64,000 nucleotides of DNA, taken from Muscardinus avellanarius. Taxonomy: Eukaryota > Chordata > Mammalia > Rodentia > Gliridae. Below are positions 1 through 11,518 of this stretch, one piece after another (positions within the stretch are counted from its first letter, which is position 1; each line of letters starts with the position of its first letter). The DNA lies in the NCBI GenBank assembly GCA_963383645.1, contig OY726569.1:75510635-75574634 (forward strand), read 5' to 3'. Under the pieces are notes generated by a model, which did not search any database, was not told the origin of the DNA, and saw nothing but the letters and a program-made list of their open reading frames with translations. The translations under genes and the position numbers were made by a program.

Positions 1-50
1 CTGTCTCCGCCTCCCAAGTGCAGGGATTACAAACGTGCGCCACCACGCTT
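1..50 (-). mobile_element. SINE-B, partial
   Basis: Only the 7SL-like head end remains (ctccgcctcccaagtgcagg ... gtgcgccaccacgc); the rest lies left of the window. Confidence 0.9.
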
Positions 51-156
51 CATGACTTTTTTGTTTTGTTTTGTTTTTACCCCATCTGCTCTCCAACCTC
101 CAAAACAGACCAAGCTCTAGGGTAGGTTATAGAAATTTGGAGTTATTATTTTGCTA

Positions 157-222
157 TTGTGTGTGTTGCTGGGGATTGAACCCAGGGCCTTATGCATGCT
201 AGGCAGGCACTCTACCACTGTG
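157..222 (-). mobile_element. ID-like SINE
   Basis: tgctggggattgaacccagg and atgctaggcaggcactctac are an ID element read backwards, without a B1 head. Confidence 0.75.
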
Positions 223-985
223 TGTGTTAGTCAGCTTTCCATCACTGTCATAAAATGTCTGAGAAGCTAGGTGTGGTGTCATACCCCTATAATCTCAGTA
301 CTTGGGAGGATGAGACAGGAGGATCACAGGTTCAAGAGCAGCCTCAGCAGCTTAGTGAGACTCTCAGCAACCTAGAGAGACTTTGTTTCAAAAAAAAAAA
401 AAAAGCTGGGGCTGTAGCTCAGTGGTAGCATTATTTCGGGTTCAATCCTCAGTATGACAAAAAAAAAAAAAGGAAGGAAGGAAGGAAGAAAGAAAAGAAC
501 AAAAGAAGGAAAGAAAGAAAACATCTGAGAAAATAAAATAAAAGGATAAAAGATTTATTTTAACTGACAATTCCAGACTTTTAGTCTATGGTCACTTGGC
601 TCCATTGTTTCTAGGCCTGGGCAAAGTAGAACATCGTGGTAGGGAGCAGGTGGTGAAGCAAACTGATCATCTCATGGGGGCTGGAAGGGAGAGAAAAAAG
701 AGAGAGAATATGAACTTGAAGAGGCCAGTGACAAATGCCCTTTAAGGTCACACCCCAGTGACCTACTTTCTCCAACTAGACCTTACTTCCTGAAAGCTCT
801 ACCACCTGCCCATAGCCCACTGAGCTGTGACCCATCAATGGACCGACCCTCTGGCGAGGTGAGCGTCCTTGTCATCCAGTGGTGTCCCACAGGCTCCACT
901 CTGAACACTGCTGTACTGGGGACCCGCCTTCACACACGAGCTCTTGGGGGCATTTTAGATCCAAACTGTGACGCTGAGCTATATT
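222..985 (-). mobile_element. MaLR-type LTR (minus), interrupted by a SINE
   Basis: Begins tgtgttagtcagctttccat, as reversed THE1/MST/MT-like MaLR LTRs do, then after the SINE continues with gatttattttaactgacaat and ggtcacaccccagtgaccta. Endogenous retroviral LTR only, no internal genes. Confidence 0.55.
265..520 (+). mobile_element. SINE-A with (ggaa)n tail
   Basis: Flanks aatgtctgagaa / aacatctgagaa mark its insertion in the MaLR LTR. Confidence 0.85.
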
Positions 986-1185
986 CCCAAAGCCCCGTTT
1001 TGTTTATTAGAGTCAATGAAATGTAGACCTTTAACACCCATAGAGAATATTGGCAAAACCTTGGGAGTCACAAAAGAAGAAGGGGGTATCATCATGAAAA
1101 AGCATAATGTGGATGTCAAATGGGGGGAAAAAGTTGAATTGATTCCATACACCTATCTAGAATAAATTCCAATAGACATAATATT

Positions 1186-1394
1186 TATTTATTTATTTAT
1201 TTTTATTTTTGGTGGTATGGGGCTCCTGGAAGCCCTTCTACCTCTGGGCTACACTCCCAGACCTATTTTATACTTTTTTTTATTTTTGGAAACAGAGTCT
1301 CTTAAGCCAGCATGGTTGGCTTCGAACCTGCGCGATCCTCCTGTCTCCGCTTCCCAAGCGCGGGGATTGCAAGCATGCGCCACCACGCCCAGCT
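1186..1394 (-). mobile_element. SINE-B
   Basis: Left (attt)n tail; target-site duplication tagacataatattta at about 1171 and 1394. Confidence 0.9.
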
Positions 1395-1446
1395 AGACAT
1401 AATATTTAAATGTATAAAATGACACTATCAAATTATTAGAAGAAAC

Positions 1447-2108
1447 CAGGCAGTGTGGTGCATGCTTGTGAGGCCAGTGCTTGGGAGTCTGAGACAAGAG
1501 GATCACAGGTGCACAGCCAGCCTCAGCTGCTTAGTGAGGCCCTTCGCAACTTAGTGAGACCCTGTTTCAAAATAAAGCATAAACCAGGCATGGTGGCTCA
1601 TGCTTGTAATCCCAGTACTTGGAAGGCTGGGACAGGAGGATCACGCAGGTTCAAAACCAGCCTCAGTTACTTAGTGAGGCTCTCAGCAACTTAGTGAGAA
1701 CCTATTTCCAAATTAAAAAAATAAATAAAAATAAAATAAAGAATAAAAAAAATAGGGCAGGGGTGTATCTCAGAGGTTGAATGCCCCTGGGCTCCATTGA
1801 CTAAGCCGGGTATGGTGGTGCACGCTTGTAATCCTAGCATTCGGGAGGCTGAGACTGGAGGATTATGGTTTGTGGACAGCCTCAGCTACTTAGTGAGGTC
1901 CTCCGCAATTTAGTGAGACCCTGTTTCAAAATAAAGAATAAAAATAGGGCAGAGCGTGTAGCTCAAAGGTCAAATGCCCCTGGGTTCTATCCCCAGACTC
2001 GTTAAAAATAAATGAATAAATAAATAGACTTTAAAAAATAGGGCTGGGGGCGAAGCTTGGAGGTAGAATGTCCCTGGGTTCCATCCCCAGTACCAGAAAA
2101 AAAAAAAT
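1447..2108 (+). mobile_element. Cluster of three to four nested SINE-A copies
   Basis: Heads begin at about 1447, 1583 and 1804; an isolated right half lies at 2030-2108. The first copy is split by the second, which inserted in its A-rich middle. Confidence 0.85.
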
Positions 2109-2303
2109 TAAAGAACAGCCAGGCATGGTGGTGCATGCTTGTAATCCTAGGATATGGGAGGCTGAAACAGGAGGATTGTGGTTTATGGACAGCTTCCGCT
2201 ACTTAGGGAGGCCCTCTGCAACTCAGTGAGACCCTGTTTCACAATAGGGCTGAGAATGTAGCTTGGAAGTAGAATGTCCCTGGGTTCAGTATCCAGTACT
2301 GCA

Positions 2304-2309
2304 AAAGAA

Positions 2310-2364
<55 letters not shown>

Positions 2365-2370
2365 GAGAAA
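2304..2370 (+). repeat. (gaaa)n microsatellite
   Basis: Expanded from a SINE A-tail; long open frames here are repeat artefacts. Confidence 0.95.
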
Positions 2371-2437
2371 GGGAAAAAAAAAAAAAGCAGGGCTGGGGGT
2401 GTACCTGGAGGTAGAATGCCCCTGAGTTCAATCCCGG

Positions 2438-2439
<2 letters not shown>

Positions 2440-2487
<48 letters not shown>
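2440..2487 (+). repeat. (ac)n microsatellite
   Basis: Starts directly at the SINE end 'cccgggtaac'. Confidence 0.95.
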
Positions 2488-2489
<2 letters not shown>

Positions 2490-2555
2490 AAATAGATAGA
2501 TAAACAAATAAATAAATATATTAGAAGAAATTAAAAGAGATTCGCCTTAAAGTGA

Positions 2556-3060
2556 TTGTGATGGTTAATCTGGATTGCCAACTTGACTGGATCGTGAAAC
2601 ACCTAGGGTTCTGTGATTTGGGGTGTGTCGATGAGCTGATTGTAGTGGCAGATTGAAGGAGACAGCCTGCCTTGGATGTAGGCAGCACAGTTCTGATAGG
2701 AGCAGGACCTGGATAAAAAGAGAAACTGTGAGTGCATGGGTGTTCTTTCTGAAGAAAGTGTGTATGTTCGCGTCTGAGATATCAGACTTCAGCTCCTCCA
2801 ACTGAATCTTCACTATCATTTCTCCGCAGTTTCCTAGGCTTTCCGTCTTGGACTGGGACTGAATTAGTGGTCGCTCTGATTTTGAGACTCTTAGCTCGTA
2901 AAGCACTCCACCAGCTGCGGATTCCTTTGCATCTCCTCATGCAGTCAGCAACTTGGGCCTATACTGCTTTGGAGTGTAAGCTGATTTGATACATTCCCTT
3001 TTACCTATATGTGTCCCGTGAATTCAGTTACTGTAGTGAACCCTGAGCAATAAAGTAATG
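2556..3060 (+). mobile_element. ERVL-type solo LTR (MLT2/MT2-like)
   Basis: Starts gtgatggttaatctggattg and ccaacttgactgg, contains ggatgtaggcagcacagtt and ggacctggataaaaagag, and ends with gaaccctgagcaataaagta. This order is that of ERVL LTRs of the MLT2 group. No internal viral sequence is present. Confidence 0.7.
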
Positions 3061-3065
3061 AAGGC

Positions 3066-3119
<54 letters not shown>

Positions 3120-3283
3120 GTAGTGGGGATTGAACCCAGGGGCATTCTACCTCTGAGCTACACCCCCAGCTCTATTTTTTTTAACTCTTTATTTTGAAAC
3201 AAGGTCTCACTAAGTTGTAGAGGGTCTCACTACGTAGCTGAGGCTGTTCGCGAACCCACAATTCTCCTGTCTCAGCTTCAGAT
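3066..3283 (-). mobile_element. SINE-A with (ttct)n tail
   Basis: (ttct)n at 3067-3118, head truncated; duplication atgaaggccttt at 3059 and 3283. Confidence 0.88.
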
Positions 3284-3299
3284 GAAGGCCTTTTTTAAT

Positions 3300-3490
3300 G
3301 ATGACATTAAATCCAGAACCATAAAGGAAAGATTATAGGAGAAATGCTTTAGGACATTGAGATGGGCAAGAGGTCTTTGGACAGGACCTCTAAAAGTACA
3401 GGAAGCAAAAGCAGTCAAATGGGATTATATTAAACCAAAAATACTGTATGCAATGAACGAAACAAGGGAGTGAAGAGACAACCTACAGAA
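3300..3490 (+). mobile_element. Old L1 ORF2 fragment
   Basis: Reads in L1 sense (aaatgggattatattaaacc, gagtgaagagacaacctaca). It probably belongs with the + strand L1 3' UTR at 5421-5990, the two being separated by a minus-strand L1. Confidence 0.7.
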
Positions 3491-3592
3491 TGGGGTCTTG
3501 CTAAAGTTGCTGAGTCTGGCCTTGAACCTGCTGTCCTCCTGTCTCGGCCTCCCAAGGCCTGGGATCACAGGCATGCACCACCATGCCCAGTT
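3491..3592 (-). mobile_element. SINE head, partial
   Basis: gttgctgagtctggccttga to accatgcccag; no ID tail. Confidence 0.85.
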
Positions 3593-3870
3593 TGGCAACC
3601 ACCATTCTATTTTCAATATCTATGAGATCAACATTTTTATGTTTCACATGATTGAAAATGTATGGTACTTGTCTTTCTGTATTTGGCTTATTTTGCTTAG
3701 CACAATGATAATTGTGGTCCAGTTCTATGTTGTTGCAAATGACAAGATTTCATTCTTTTTATGGTGGAATAGTATCCAGTTGTGTATATGACCCACTTTT
3801 TTTTAATCCCTTCATCAGTGGATGGGCACTTAGGTTGGTTCCATCTCTTGGTTACTATAAACACTGCTGT

Positions 3871-4045
3871 AAGCCGGGCGTGGTGGCGCACACTTGTAAT
3901 CCCCGCGCTTGGGAGGTGGAGACAAGAGGATCACGCAGGTTCGAAGCAAGACTTGCTGGCTTAAGAGACCCTGTTTCCAAATAAAAATATAAAATAGGTC
4001 TGGGAGTGAAGCCTGGAGGTATATGGGTTCCATCCCCAGTACCAC

Positions 4046-4090
<45 letters not shown>

Positions 4091-4278
4091 GGCCGGGCGT
4101 GGTGGCACGGGCTTGTAATCCCCGCGCTTGGGAGGCAGAGACAGGAGGATCGCGCAGGTTTGAAGCCAGCTGCGCGTGCTGGCTTAAGAGACTCTGTTTC
4201 CAAATAAAAATGTAAAAATAGGTCTGGGAGTCTAGCCCGGAGGTAGAAGGGCTTCCAGGAACTCCAGTACCGCCAAAA

Positions 4279-4314
<36 letters not shown>

Positions 4315-4316
4315 AA
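3871..4316 (+). mobile_element. Two SINE-B copies in tandem
   Basis: Heads at 3871 and 4091, separated by (aaat)n; tail (aat)n at 4278-4310. Outer duplication ataaacactgctgta at 3857 and 4317. Confidence 0.9.
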
Positions 4317-4433
4317 ATAAACACTGCTGTAGTAAACATGGAGCTGTAGTAAACATGGAGCTACAGGTGTTTCTTCAACAGACTGACTTCATTTCCTTGG
4401 ATATATACCCATTAGTCATATTGCTGGACCATT

Positions 4434-4567
4434 TTTTTAATATTTAAATTTTTCTATTGGTGCAGTGTAGTCATACATCTTAATGGAGTACAAGATAATA
4501 GAGGCATACATGCACACATCACACATTTAGCCCTTCCTCACTTTCCATCCCATTCTCTCCTCCCTCC
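4434..4567 (-). mobile_element. Short L1 insertion: 3' UTR end only
   Basis: About 134 bp, T-rich left end then tattggtgcagtgtagtcat and a C-rich tract, flanked by ttgctggaccatt at 4421-4433 and 4569-4581. It is homologous to the 3' UTR of the L1 at 57230-57358. A strongly 5'-truncated insertion. Confidence 0.82.
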
Positions 4568-4732
4568 CTTGCTGGACCATTTAGTAGACCTATTTTAAAT
4601 TTTTTGAAGAACTTCCATACTGTTTTCCATAATGGCTATACTAATTTACATCCCCACCAATAGTGTGTGAGTTCCCTTTACTTCACATCCTCACTAGTAC
4701 TTGTTATCTTCAGTCTTCTTGATGATAATCAT

Positions 4733-4938
4733 TCTTTTTTTTTTTTTTTTTTCAGTACTGGGGATGGAACCCAGGGGCATTCTACACCCGCAGCCCTATT
4801 TTTATTCTTTATTTTGAAACAGGGTCTCACTGAGTTGCAGAGGGCCTCACTAAATAGCTGAGGATGTCTGTGAACCTCGGATTCTCCTGTCTCAGCCTCC
4901 CGAATGCTGGGATTACAAGCGTGCACCACCATGCTGGC
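4733..4938 (-). mobile_element. SINE-A
   Basis: Duplication tgatgataatcattct on both sides (4719 and 4938). Confidence 0.93.
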
Positions 4939-4985
4939 TGATGATAATCATTCTCACCGAGGTGAGGTGATATCTTATTGTGGTT

Positions 4986-4987
4986 GT

Positions 4988-5028
<41 letters not shown>

Positions 5029-5158
5029 GGGGATGGACCCAGGGGCATTCTACCTCTGAGCTATACTCCCAGTTCTGTTTTATTTTTATTTCGAAATAGG
5101 GTCTTGCTAGGTTGATGAGAATCTCAATACTTGCTGAGACTGTCCTCAACACCTGGCT
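4986..5158 (-). mobile_element. SINE-A, degraded, with (tg)n tail
   Basis: (tg)n 4988-5023, then tactggggatggacccaggg; the head is truncated. Confidence 0.8.
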
Positions 5159-5372
5159 TTGTTGTGGTTTTGGATCGCATTTCCCTGATGATTGGTGATG
5201 CTGGGCATCACTAATCATTTGCATGTCTTCTTTTGAGAAATGTCTACTTAGGTCTATTGACATTTTTTAAATTGGGTCATTGGTTCTTGCTACTGATTTA
5301 TTTTAGTGCCTATTAATCTATTGCTATATGTATAGTTTTAAAATATTTCTTCCACTAGGTTCAATTATCAGC

Positions 5373-5373
<1 letters not shown>

Positions 5374-5419
<46 letters not shown>
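5374..5419 (+). repeat. (ca)n microsatellite
   Basis: About 23 uninterrupted ca units within the old L1 3' UTR region. Confidence 0.95.
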
Positions 5420-5420
<1 letters not shown>

Positions 5421-5421
<1 letters not shown>

Positions 5422-5567
5422 TGGTTATCAGAGGCTGGGGAGAGTTGGCCAAGGGAGAGATGGAAAAAAGGTAATCAATCAATACCAAGTTATAGTTAGG
5501 TATGCTGTTGCAAGTGGTGACTATAAATAACAATAAGGTACTACATATTTCAAAAGGTAGAAATAAG

Positions 5568-5603
<36 letters not shown>

Positions 5604-5990
5604 GGATCTGGGGATGGAACCCAGGGGCATTCGACCTCCAAGCTACACCCCCTTCCCTATTTTTTTATTCTTTGTTTTGAAACAGGGTCTCACTAAGTTG
5701 TGGAGGGCCTCACTAAGTAGCTGAGGCTGTCCCGAACCTTGATCCTCCAGTCTCAGCCTCCTGAATGCTGGGATTACAAGCATGCATCACCATGCCTGGC
5801 TAGAAATAAGAATTTTGAATTGTTTTCACCATAAAGAAATAAGAAATGTTTGAGGAGATAGATATGTTTAATTTGATTTAAACATTATACTATGTCTACA
5901 TGTATCAAAATATCACGATTCCCTATTTATATTACAGTTATGTTTTATGCATTCAAGATATTTCAATAAAAATAATCAAAATAAATAGAA
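5421..5990 (+). mobile_element. L1 3' UTR, + strand
   Basis: Contains ggtggttatcagaggctggg, gtggtgactataaataacaa and tacatgtatcaaaatatcac, ending tcaataaaaataatcaaaat: the classic end of L1MA/PA-type 3' UTRs. A SINE is inserted at 5571-5801. Confidence 0.8.
5571..5801 (-). mobile_element. SINE-A
   Basis: 31-base T-run; duplication agaaataagaatttt at both ends. Confidence 0.94.
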
Positions 5991-6069
5991 AGGATTGAAA
6001 TATTCAGTCTCTTAAAGTAAAATTTTTCTGCATAGGGAAAATTGTAATAAGGTCAAAAGACAAATGATA

Positions 6070-6258
6070 AGCACGGCATGGTGGCTTATACCTATAATAC
6101 CAGTACTTGGGAGGCTGAGATAGGAGGATCACAGGTTTAAGACCAGCCTCAGCAATGTAGCAAGGCCCTCAGCAAGTCAGTGAGACCCTGTTTCCAAATA
6201 AAAATGAAATAGGGGTGTAGCTCAGTGGTATAACATCTCTCATTTCAGTCCCTAGCTG

Positions 6259-6305
<47 letters not shown>
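6070..6305 (+). mobile_element. SINE-A with (ac)n tail
   Basis: Head gcacggcatggtggcttata, tail gtgtagctcagtgg, microsatellite 6265-6305. Confidence 0.87.
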
Positions 6306-6308
<3 letters not shown>

Positions 6309-6785
6309 ACAAAGTGAATGGAAATGTTCGCAGCTTTATTATAGATCTGTAGTTTTATTGTGAGGCTAATTTTCCTAAAATATAATAAAATCCTAAAAAT
6401 TAGAAAGCAAAAGGCTAACAATGCAGTGGAAAAACAGCAGGAATATGAACAGGCCGGAGGAGAAAGGACAGGACCAACTATCTCAGCACAAGAAAATGGC
6501 TCAGCCTCACTCACGAAAGAAGAAATTCACATTAAAGCTACTCAGAGATATCAGTTTCTGATTATCAAATTACCCAAGATCTCCAAATCTGACAACAAGC
6601 TCTGCTGGCGAGGGTGTTCTGAAGTCAGCCTTTTTGTACCCGTCCAGTGGGAACATGCATTGGTAAAAGAGCGAGGGAGAGTCATTTGGCACTAGCTCCA
6701 CATGGAGTAATCTGTACTTCAGGGAGCTGGTTTCCAAATTACAAAATTAAACGCATGTGATACTCTCCATTATACCGGTGCTTTG

Positions 6786-6870
6786 TTTTTTTGCCATGCT
6801 GGGGATGGCACCCAGGGCCTTGTACACACTAGGTACGTTCTCTACCAGTGAGTTACACCCCTAGCCCTCT
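6786..6870 (-). mobile_element. ID-like SINE
   Basis: gctggggatggcacccaggg and gttctctaccagtgagttac. Confidence 0.8.
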
Positions 6871-6943
6871 ATCACTGTTTTTAAAGCAAAGCAGTATTAG
6901 CCAACTAAATATCTGTTCATAGACAACTAAAATTGTGACACAT

Positions 6944-7004
6944 ACATTATATATATACATATGTATATACATATATACATATATATATATATAAATATAT
7001 ATAA
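6944..7004. repeat. (at)n-rich low-complexity tract
   Basis: Alternating at/atac units. Confidence 0.85.
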
Positions 7005-7128
7005 TAAAACACTGCAGAAAAAGAACAAGAGGGAAACATAGTGAGTGCTGTGTACACGTGTGTTTGTATCACTTTGGACCTTACTATCATATATAACTGC
7101 AGTGCACCAGTACAAGTATATTTAAAAG

Positions 7129-7560
7129 CTGAGCATGGTGCCGCACGCTTGTAATCCCAGTACTTTGGAGACTGAGACAGGAGGATCACAGGTTCTCAGA
7201 CAGCCTCAACTACTTAGTGAGGTCCTGTTTCAAAATAAAGAATAAAAAATCAGGTTGGGGGTGTAGCTCAGAGGTAGACTGCCCCTAGGTTCTATCTCCA
7301 GCACTCCCCACAAAAAATAGTATATTTAAAAAAGAAGAAACCAGGTATGGTGTCACATGCCTATTATCCCAATATTTGGGAGGCTGAGACAGGACAGGAG
7401 GATCACAGGTTCGAAGCCAGCCTCAGCAACTAAGTGAGGCTTGCATCAACTTAGTGAGACCTTGTTTCCAAATAAAAAATAAAATAGGGCTGGGGTATAG
7501 CTTAGAGGTAGAATACCTCCGTGTTCAATTCCCAGTATAACACACACACACAAAAGAATG
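7129..7560 (+). mobile_element. Two SINE-A copies
   Basis: First 7129-7318 with duplication agtatatttaaaa at 7116 and 7319; second 7340-7552 with a short (ac)n tail. Confidence 0.88.
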
Positions 7561-7743
7561 ATGAGGCTCTTTATGTATGTGTGTGCATCTATATAACATG
7601 TAATTTGTATATATATGTAAATACCTATATAGCTAGGTTAGCAGTGGAGAGGCTATAGCACTATATACTTGACGTACTTTTATTTAATATTGAACTACAT
7701 AAAGATGTTGTTTATTAAAACTTTAAAAACTGAAATTAAATTA

Positions 7744-7985
7744 AGCCGGGTGTGGTGGCTCACGCTTGTAATCCCAGCGCTTGGGAGGCTGAGACAGGAG
7801 GATCGCGCAGGTTCGAAGCCAGCCTCAGCTACTTAGTGAGGCTCTCGGCAATTTAGTGAGACCCTGTTTCCAAATAAAAAGTATAAGAAAAATAGGTCTG
7901 GGAGTACAGCCTGGAGGTGAAAAGCCCCTGGGTTCTACCCCCCCGTACCACACACACACACAAAATAAATAAATAAAAATTTTAA
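7744..7985 (+). mobile_element. SINE, A/B intermediate
   Basis: Head of type A with a 'ggtctgggagtacagcctgg' tail of type B; flanks tgaaattaaa. Useful for subfamily history. Confidence 0.88.
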
Positions 7986-8059
7986 AAATGAAATTAAAAT
8001 AATGATAGTCTAAATTCTTTAATACCAATATACAATGTATAGTCACATATATAATACAT

Positions 8060-9100
8060 AGCAATTATATAACATACAGGACAGGTTCAAAATCAAGATA
8101 CAATTGGTTGTCTGTTCAACATCTTTTCTTCCTCTCAGAATTTTAACACAATACACTCTTATCTAGACCCTTACGTCCCACAACATATTCCCCGTGCCTC
8201 AGTCCACATCTAATACTGAGCGGCTAAAAGGTGATTCCTTTCTCCTGTCCAGTAATTGATTCAGAAACTCAGGGCAGAATTAAATGGTGTACAGCAGTGC
8301 CCTGAAAAATAGAGGCTGGCTCAAAACTTGCCTTGTGACCAAAAGGATGCTGGAGGTTCTTGGGAAAGAAGTTTCCTTGCTCTTAGGTGAACTGACAATT
8401 GAAGGCCTCCCTGTGAAACCAGCAACCCTTACAGCCACTTTGCTTCCATGGAGGGAGCAGCCCGAGGTCAAAGCCAACACACACATGAGATCATCTCCTG
8501 GTATTGCAGAGACACAGCCAGAGGTGCTAAGTTAAACTGCCAGAAGCCTGCCTACCTCCTGGAGTTCCATTTACATGAAGCAATACCTTTCCTCATTGTT
8601 TATATGATTTGGAATATAATTTTTTTTTCTGTTTCTTGCAGCTGCAGGATAGTCCCCATGTCGCAGAGACTGTTTCCAAGAGTCTAAGTGAAACACATGG
8701 GTAAGTCAGAAGGAAAAAATGTCTCCTGAAGTTTCTCAGACTTAGTAAACTGCCAAAGCACATGGCATGTGTCAACATAAAAATGTTCCAAATCAGACTC
8801 TGGATTCCAATTAGAAGATGGTACTGAAGTGGAAGGGGAGGAGGGGTGTAGGGAATGAGAGCCCAGACATCATGTGTCAACAGTGGTTGTGACTGGGTAG
8901 TGGGCCAGGGGTCCTCTTGGCTAAGTGTTAAATTTCTGTATTTTTTTCTCGGTAAGAAGTATGAATATATTACTTTTAGAATTAGATATTACCCCAAAAT
9001 TAATTACTAGCCCAGAAGACAAGTTAGATGCAAAGTGGTAGAGAAGCTGGCCAAAGCCAACTCCCAGTAAGTAAGTTAATATCAGGCTTTCAAACTATAA
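8060..9100. other. Non-repetitive intergenic stretch
   Basis: No gene or repeat recognised. Short open frames at 8284-8535 and 8448-8687 have no familiar motif. Confidence 0.5.
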
Positions 9101-9103
9101 GAT

Positions 9104-9180
9104 TGGGGCTGAAGGTGTAGCTCAGTAGTACAGCAACTGCCTGGGTTCAATCCCCAGTTCCACAACAAAACAAAAATACA
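9104..9180 (+). mobile_element. ID-like SINE
   Basis: tgtagctcagtagtacagca and gggttcaatccccag give A- and B-box-like motifs. Confidence 0.75.
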
Positions 9181-9271
9181 AACCTGATGGTTAAACAAGG
9201 AATAGATGCCTATTAAAAAAAATCCCTTTCTTAAATTAAAGATGAGGAAGATTAGAAATTCCTAGTAAACC

Positions 9272-9388
9272 TAAGTTGCCCAGGGCTTCACTAAGTAGCC
9301 GAGGCTGTCTGCGAACCGCGATCCTCTGGTCTCTGCCTCCTGAATGCTGGGATTACAAGCATGCACCACCACGCCCGGCTTTCTTTTT

Positions 9389-9434
<46 letters not shown>

Positions 9435-9445
9435 TTTCTTTCTTT
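9272..9445 (-). mobile_element. SINE-A head plus (ttct)n
   Basis: Head 9272-9380; microsatellite 9381-9445 follows on the right, unlike the usual arrangement, so it may be the tail of a further lost copy. Confidence 0.75.
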
Positions 9446-9514
9446 ATCAGGGTTTGAAAACAAACTCTAAAAGTGAATTTAAGTGACAGCTATAAAGTTT
9501 AAAGCAGAATTCAT

Positions 9515-9518
9515 TTTG

Positions 9519-9557
<39 letters not shown>

Positions 9558-9697
9558 GTGGTGCTAGGGTTTGAACCCAGGAGCATTCTACCTCTGAGAT
9601 ATTATTTATTTTGAAACATGGTAGCTTTGAACCTGTGATTCTCCTGTCCCAGCCTTCCAAGTACTGGGATTACAGGCATTCACCACAATGCCCCACT
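9515..9697 (-). mobile_element. SINE-A with (gt)n tail, degraded
   Basis: (gt)n at 9520-9556, then gctagggtttgaacccagga. Confidence 0.82.
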
Positions 9698-9741
9698 CAT
9701 TTTTGTGTTCAAATGATTTTCACAAATATTTGTAGGTGCAT

Positions 9742-9759
9742 TTCTTTTCTTTTCTTTTC

Positions 9760-9829
<70 letters not shown>

Positions 9830-10151
9830 CTTTAGTAATGGGGATGGAACCCAGGGGCATTCTACCTCTGAGCTACACCCCCAGCCCTATTTTTTTCCCT
9901 TCCTTCCTTCCTTCCTTCCTTTGTTTGTTTCTTTCTTTCTTTTTGCGATGGATCCCTATTTTTTATTTTTTATTTTGAAACAGGGTTTCACTAAGTTGCT
10001 AAGGGCCTCACTAAGTAGCTGAGGCTGTCTGTGAACTGCAATCCTTTGGTCTCTGCCTCCCGAATGCTGGGATTGCAAGCGTGCGCCACCACACCCGGTT
10101 TCTTTCTTTCTTTTCTTCCTTCCTTCCTTCCTTCCTTCCTTCCTTCCTTCC

Positions 10152-10213
<62 letters not shown>

Positions 10214-10427
10214 TTTCTCTTTCTCTCTTTCCCTTTCTTTCTTTTCTGTGGTAATGGGGACAGAACCCAGGGGTATTCTACCTCAAAGCTGCACCCCCAG
10301 CTCTATTTTTTTATTCTTTATTTTGAAACCGGGTCTCACTAAGTAGCTGAGGCTGTCTGTGAACTGCAATCCTTTGGTCTCAGCCTCCCGAATGCTGGGA
10401 TTACAAGCGTGCACCATCACATCTGGC
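9742..10427 (-). mobile_element. Nested SINE-A complex with long pyrimidine microsatellites
   Basis: Contains (ttct)n 9760-9832, a SINE broken by (ttcc)n near 9899, (ttcc)n 10112-10156, (ct)n 10157-10206 and another SINE 10245-10426. Outer duplication tgtaggtg-atttct at 9731 and 10428. Confidence 0.85.
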
Positions 10428-10789
10428 TGTAGGTGTATTTCTGATCACCTCTCCTAAGGTGTTTGCTTTCATTTCCTGCTAATTCTGAAGGCTGAGGGTC
10501 ATTATCTGATTCAGATTGAAAGGTTGCAGCACCTTTGGGATCAAAAAGAACCCTGGAAGTGGATGATGAGATTTCCCTCCAACCTCATTAATCCACTGGC
10601 CTTTTTCGAGGAGTAAAGAGATATGAAGTTCTATAAAGGAGACTTGATTTAGGGAAGTAAGAGGAAACCCGGAAGAGTGAGGGATGACCCTGAAGCAAAG
10701 ATTACATGAGAGAGGGATGGAGAAGTCCAGCTGGATTTGGAAACTAGGCTGTCACTGCTGATGTGAGAGCCACAGATGAGAGCCATAGC

Positions 10790-11138
10790 CCCAGGCAGGC
10801 GAGTGTCAGGGTGAGTCCTCTGCTCAGGAACTCAGGATGTGCAGGGTCCTTGGCTAATGTGATGGAAAAGAATTTCAGCACATGCCAGACAGAGACATGA
10901 ACAGAGGCTTATTTGGGTGAAAGGGAAGAAATACACATTCAAGAGAGAATGCGGGAGCTGGGCGTGGTGGCGCACACTTGTCATCCCAGTACTTGGGAGG
11001 CTGAGACAGGAGGATCACAGGTTTGTGGCCAGCCCAAGGCCCTCTGTAACTTAGTGAGACCCTGTTTCAAAATAATGAATAAAAAATGGGGCTGGAGATG
11101 TAGCTTGGAGGTAGAATGTCCCTGGGTTCAATCTCCAG

Positions 11139-11212
<74 letters not shown>

Positions 11213-11480
11213 TGAACTCAGGCTACCTCAAGTGGAGTAAGGCATTTTTGGGAGTTCAGGGCTGTCTTTTTATAGGGGACTTTCCTGAGGGGTGGGTAGA
11301 GAGGATATGTGAGGATGATCTCATCCAGTAGTCCCCGAGGCAGTTTATAGTGGTCTGGAAATCTGGTCCGCTTTTAGGGCGGATGGTCTCAGTCCAGTAG
11401 TCCTGATTGTCTGGTGGTCTGGTCAACCTTAGGATCCTCAGGCTGATTTGGGTCCTCAGTTGATTGGCAGGTAAGTTTGA
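10790..11480 (-). mobile_element. Possible LTR, minus strand, split by a SINE
   Basis: On the minus strand a TATA-like ctataaaaagacagcc (near 11265) is followed, beyond the SINE at 10953-11207, by an aataagcctctg motif (near 10910) that resembles an LTR poly(A) region. Family unknown; could be unique DNA. Confidence 0.35.
10953..11207 (+). mobile_element. SINE-A with (ga)n tail
   Basis: Head agctgggcgtggtggcgcac; (ga)n at 11143-11207. Confidence 0.9.
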
Positions 11481-11518
11481 GTGTCCTAAATTATAGGTTT
11501 CTCAAAATATTATATCTG

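Larger units (their letters stand above)
2118..2505 (+). mobile_element. SINE-A with long microsatellite tails
   Basis: Head at 2118, tail expanded to (gaaa)n at about 2304-2370, then a second right half (2387-2440) ending in (ac)n at 2440-2487. Confidence 0.85.
3593..5330 (-). mobile_element. Old L1 3' part (minus), interrupted by five insertions
   Basis: Reverse of L1 3' UTR and ORF2 end (cttattttgcttagcacaat, cccttcatcagtggatggg, ccataatggctatactaatt, gcatttccctgatgattgg). SINEs at 3871-4316, a short L1 3' end at 4434-4567 and SINEs at 4733-4938 and 5024-5158 are nested in it. Confidence 0.8.

Noticed and set aside
405..455. tRNA-like A- and B-box motifs
   Set aside because: They belong to SINE tails that recur across the window; no cloverleaf or acceptor stem.
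1209..1409. Many 60-100 codon frames with similar proteins
   Set aside because: All are translations of SINE copies, recognisable by the same recurring phrases.
9742..10206. Long pyrimidine tract as a functional triplex element
   Set aside because: It is explained by expansion of SINE tails between nested copies.
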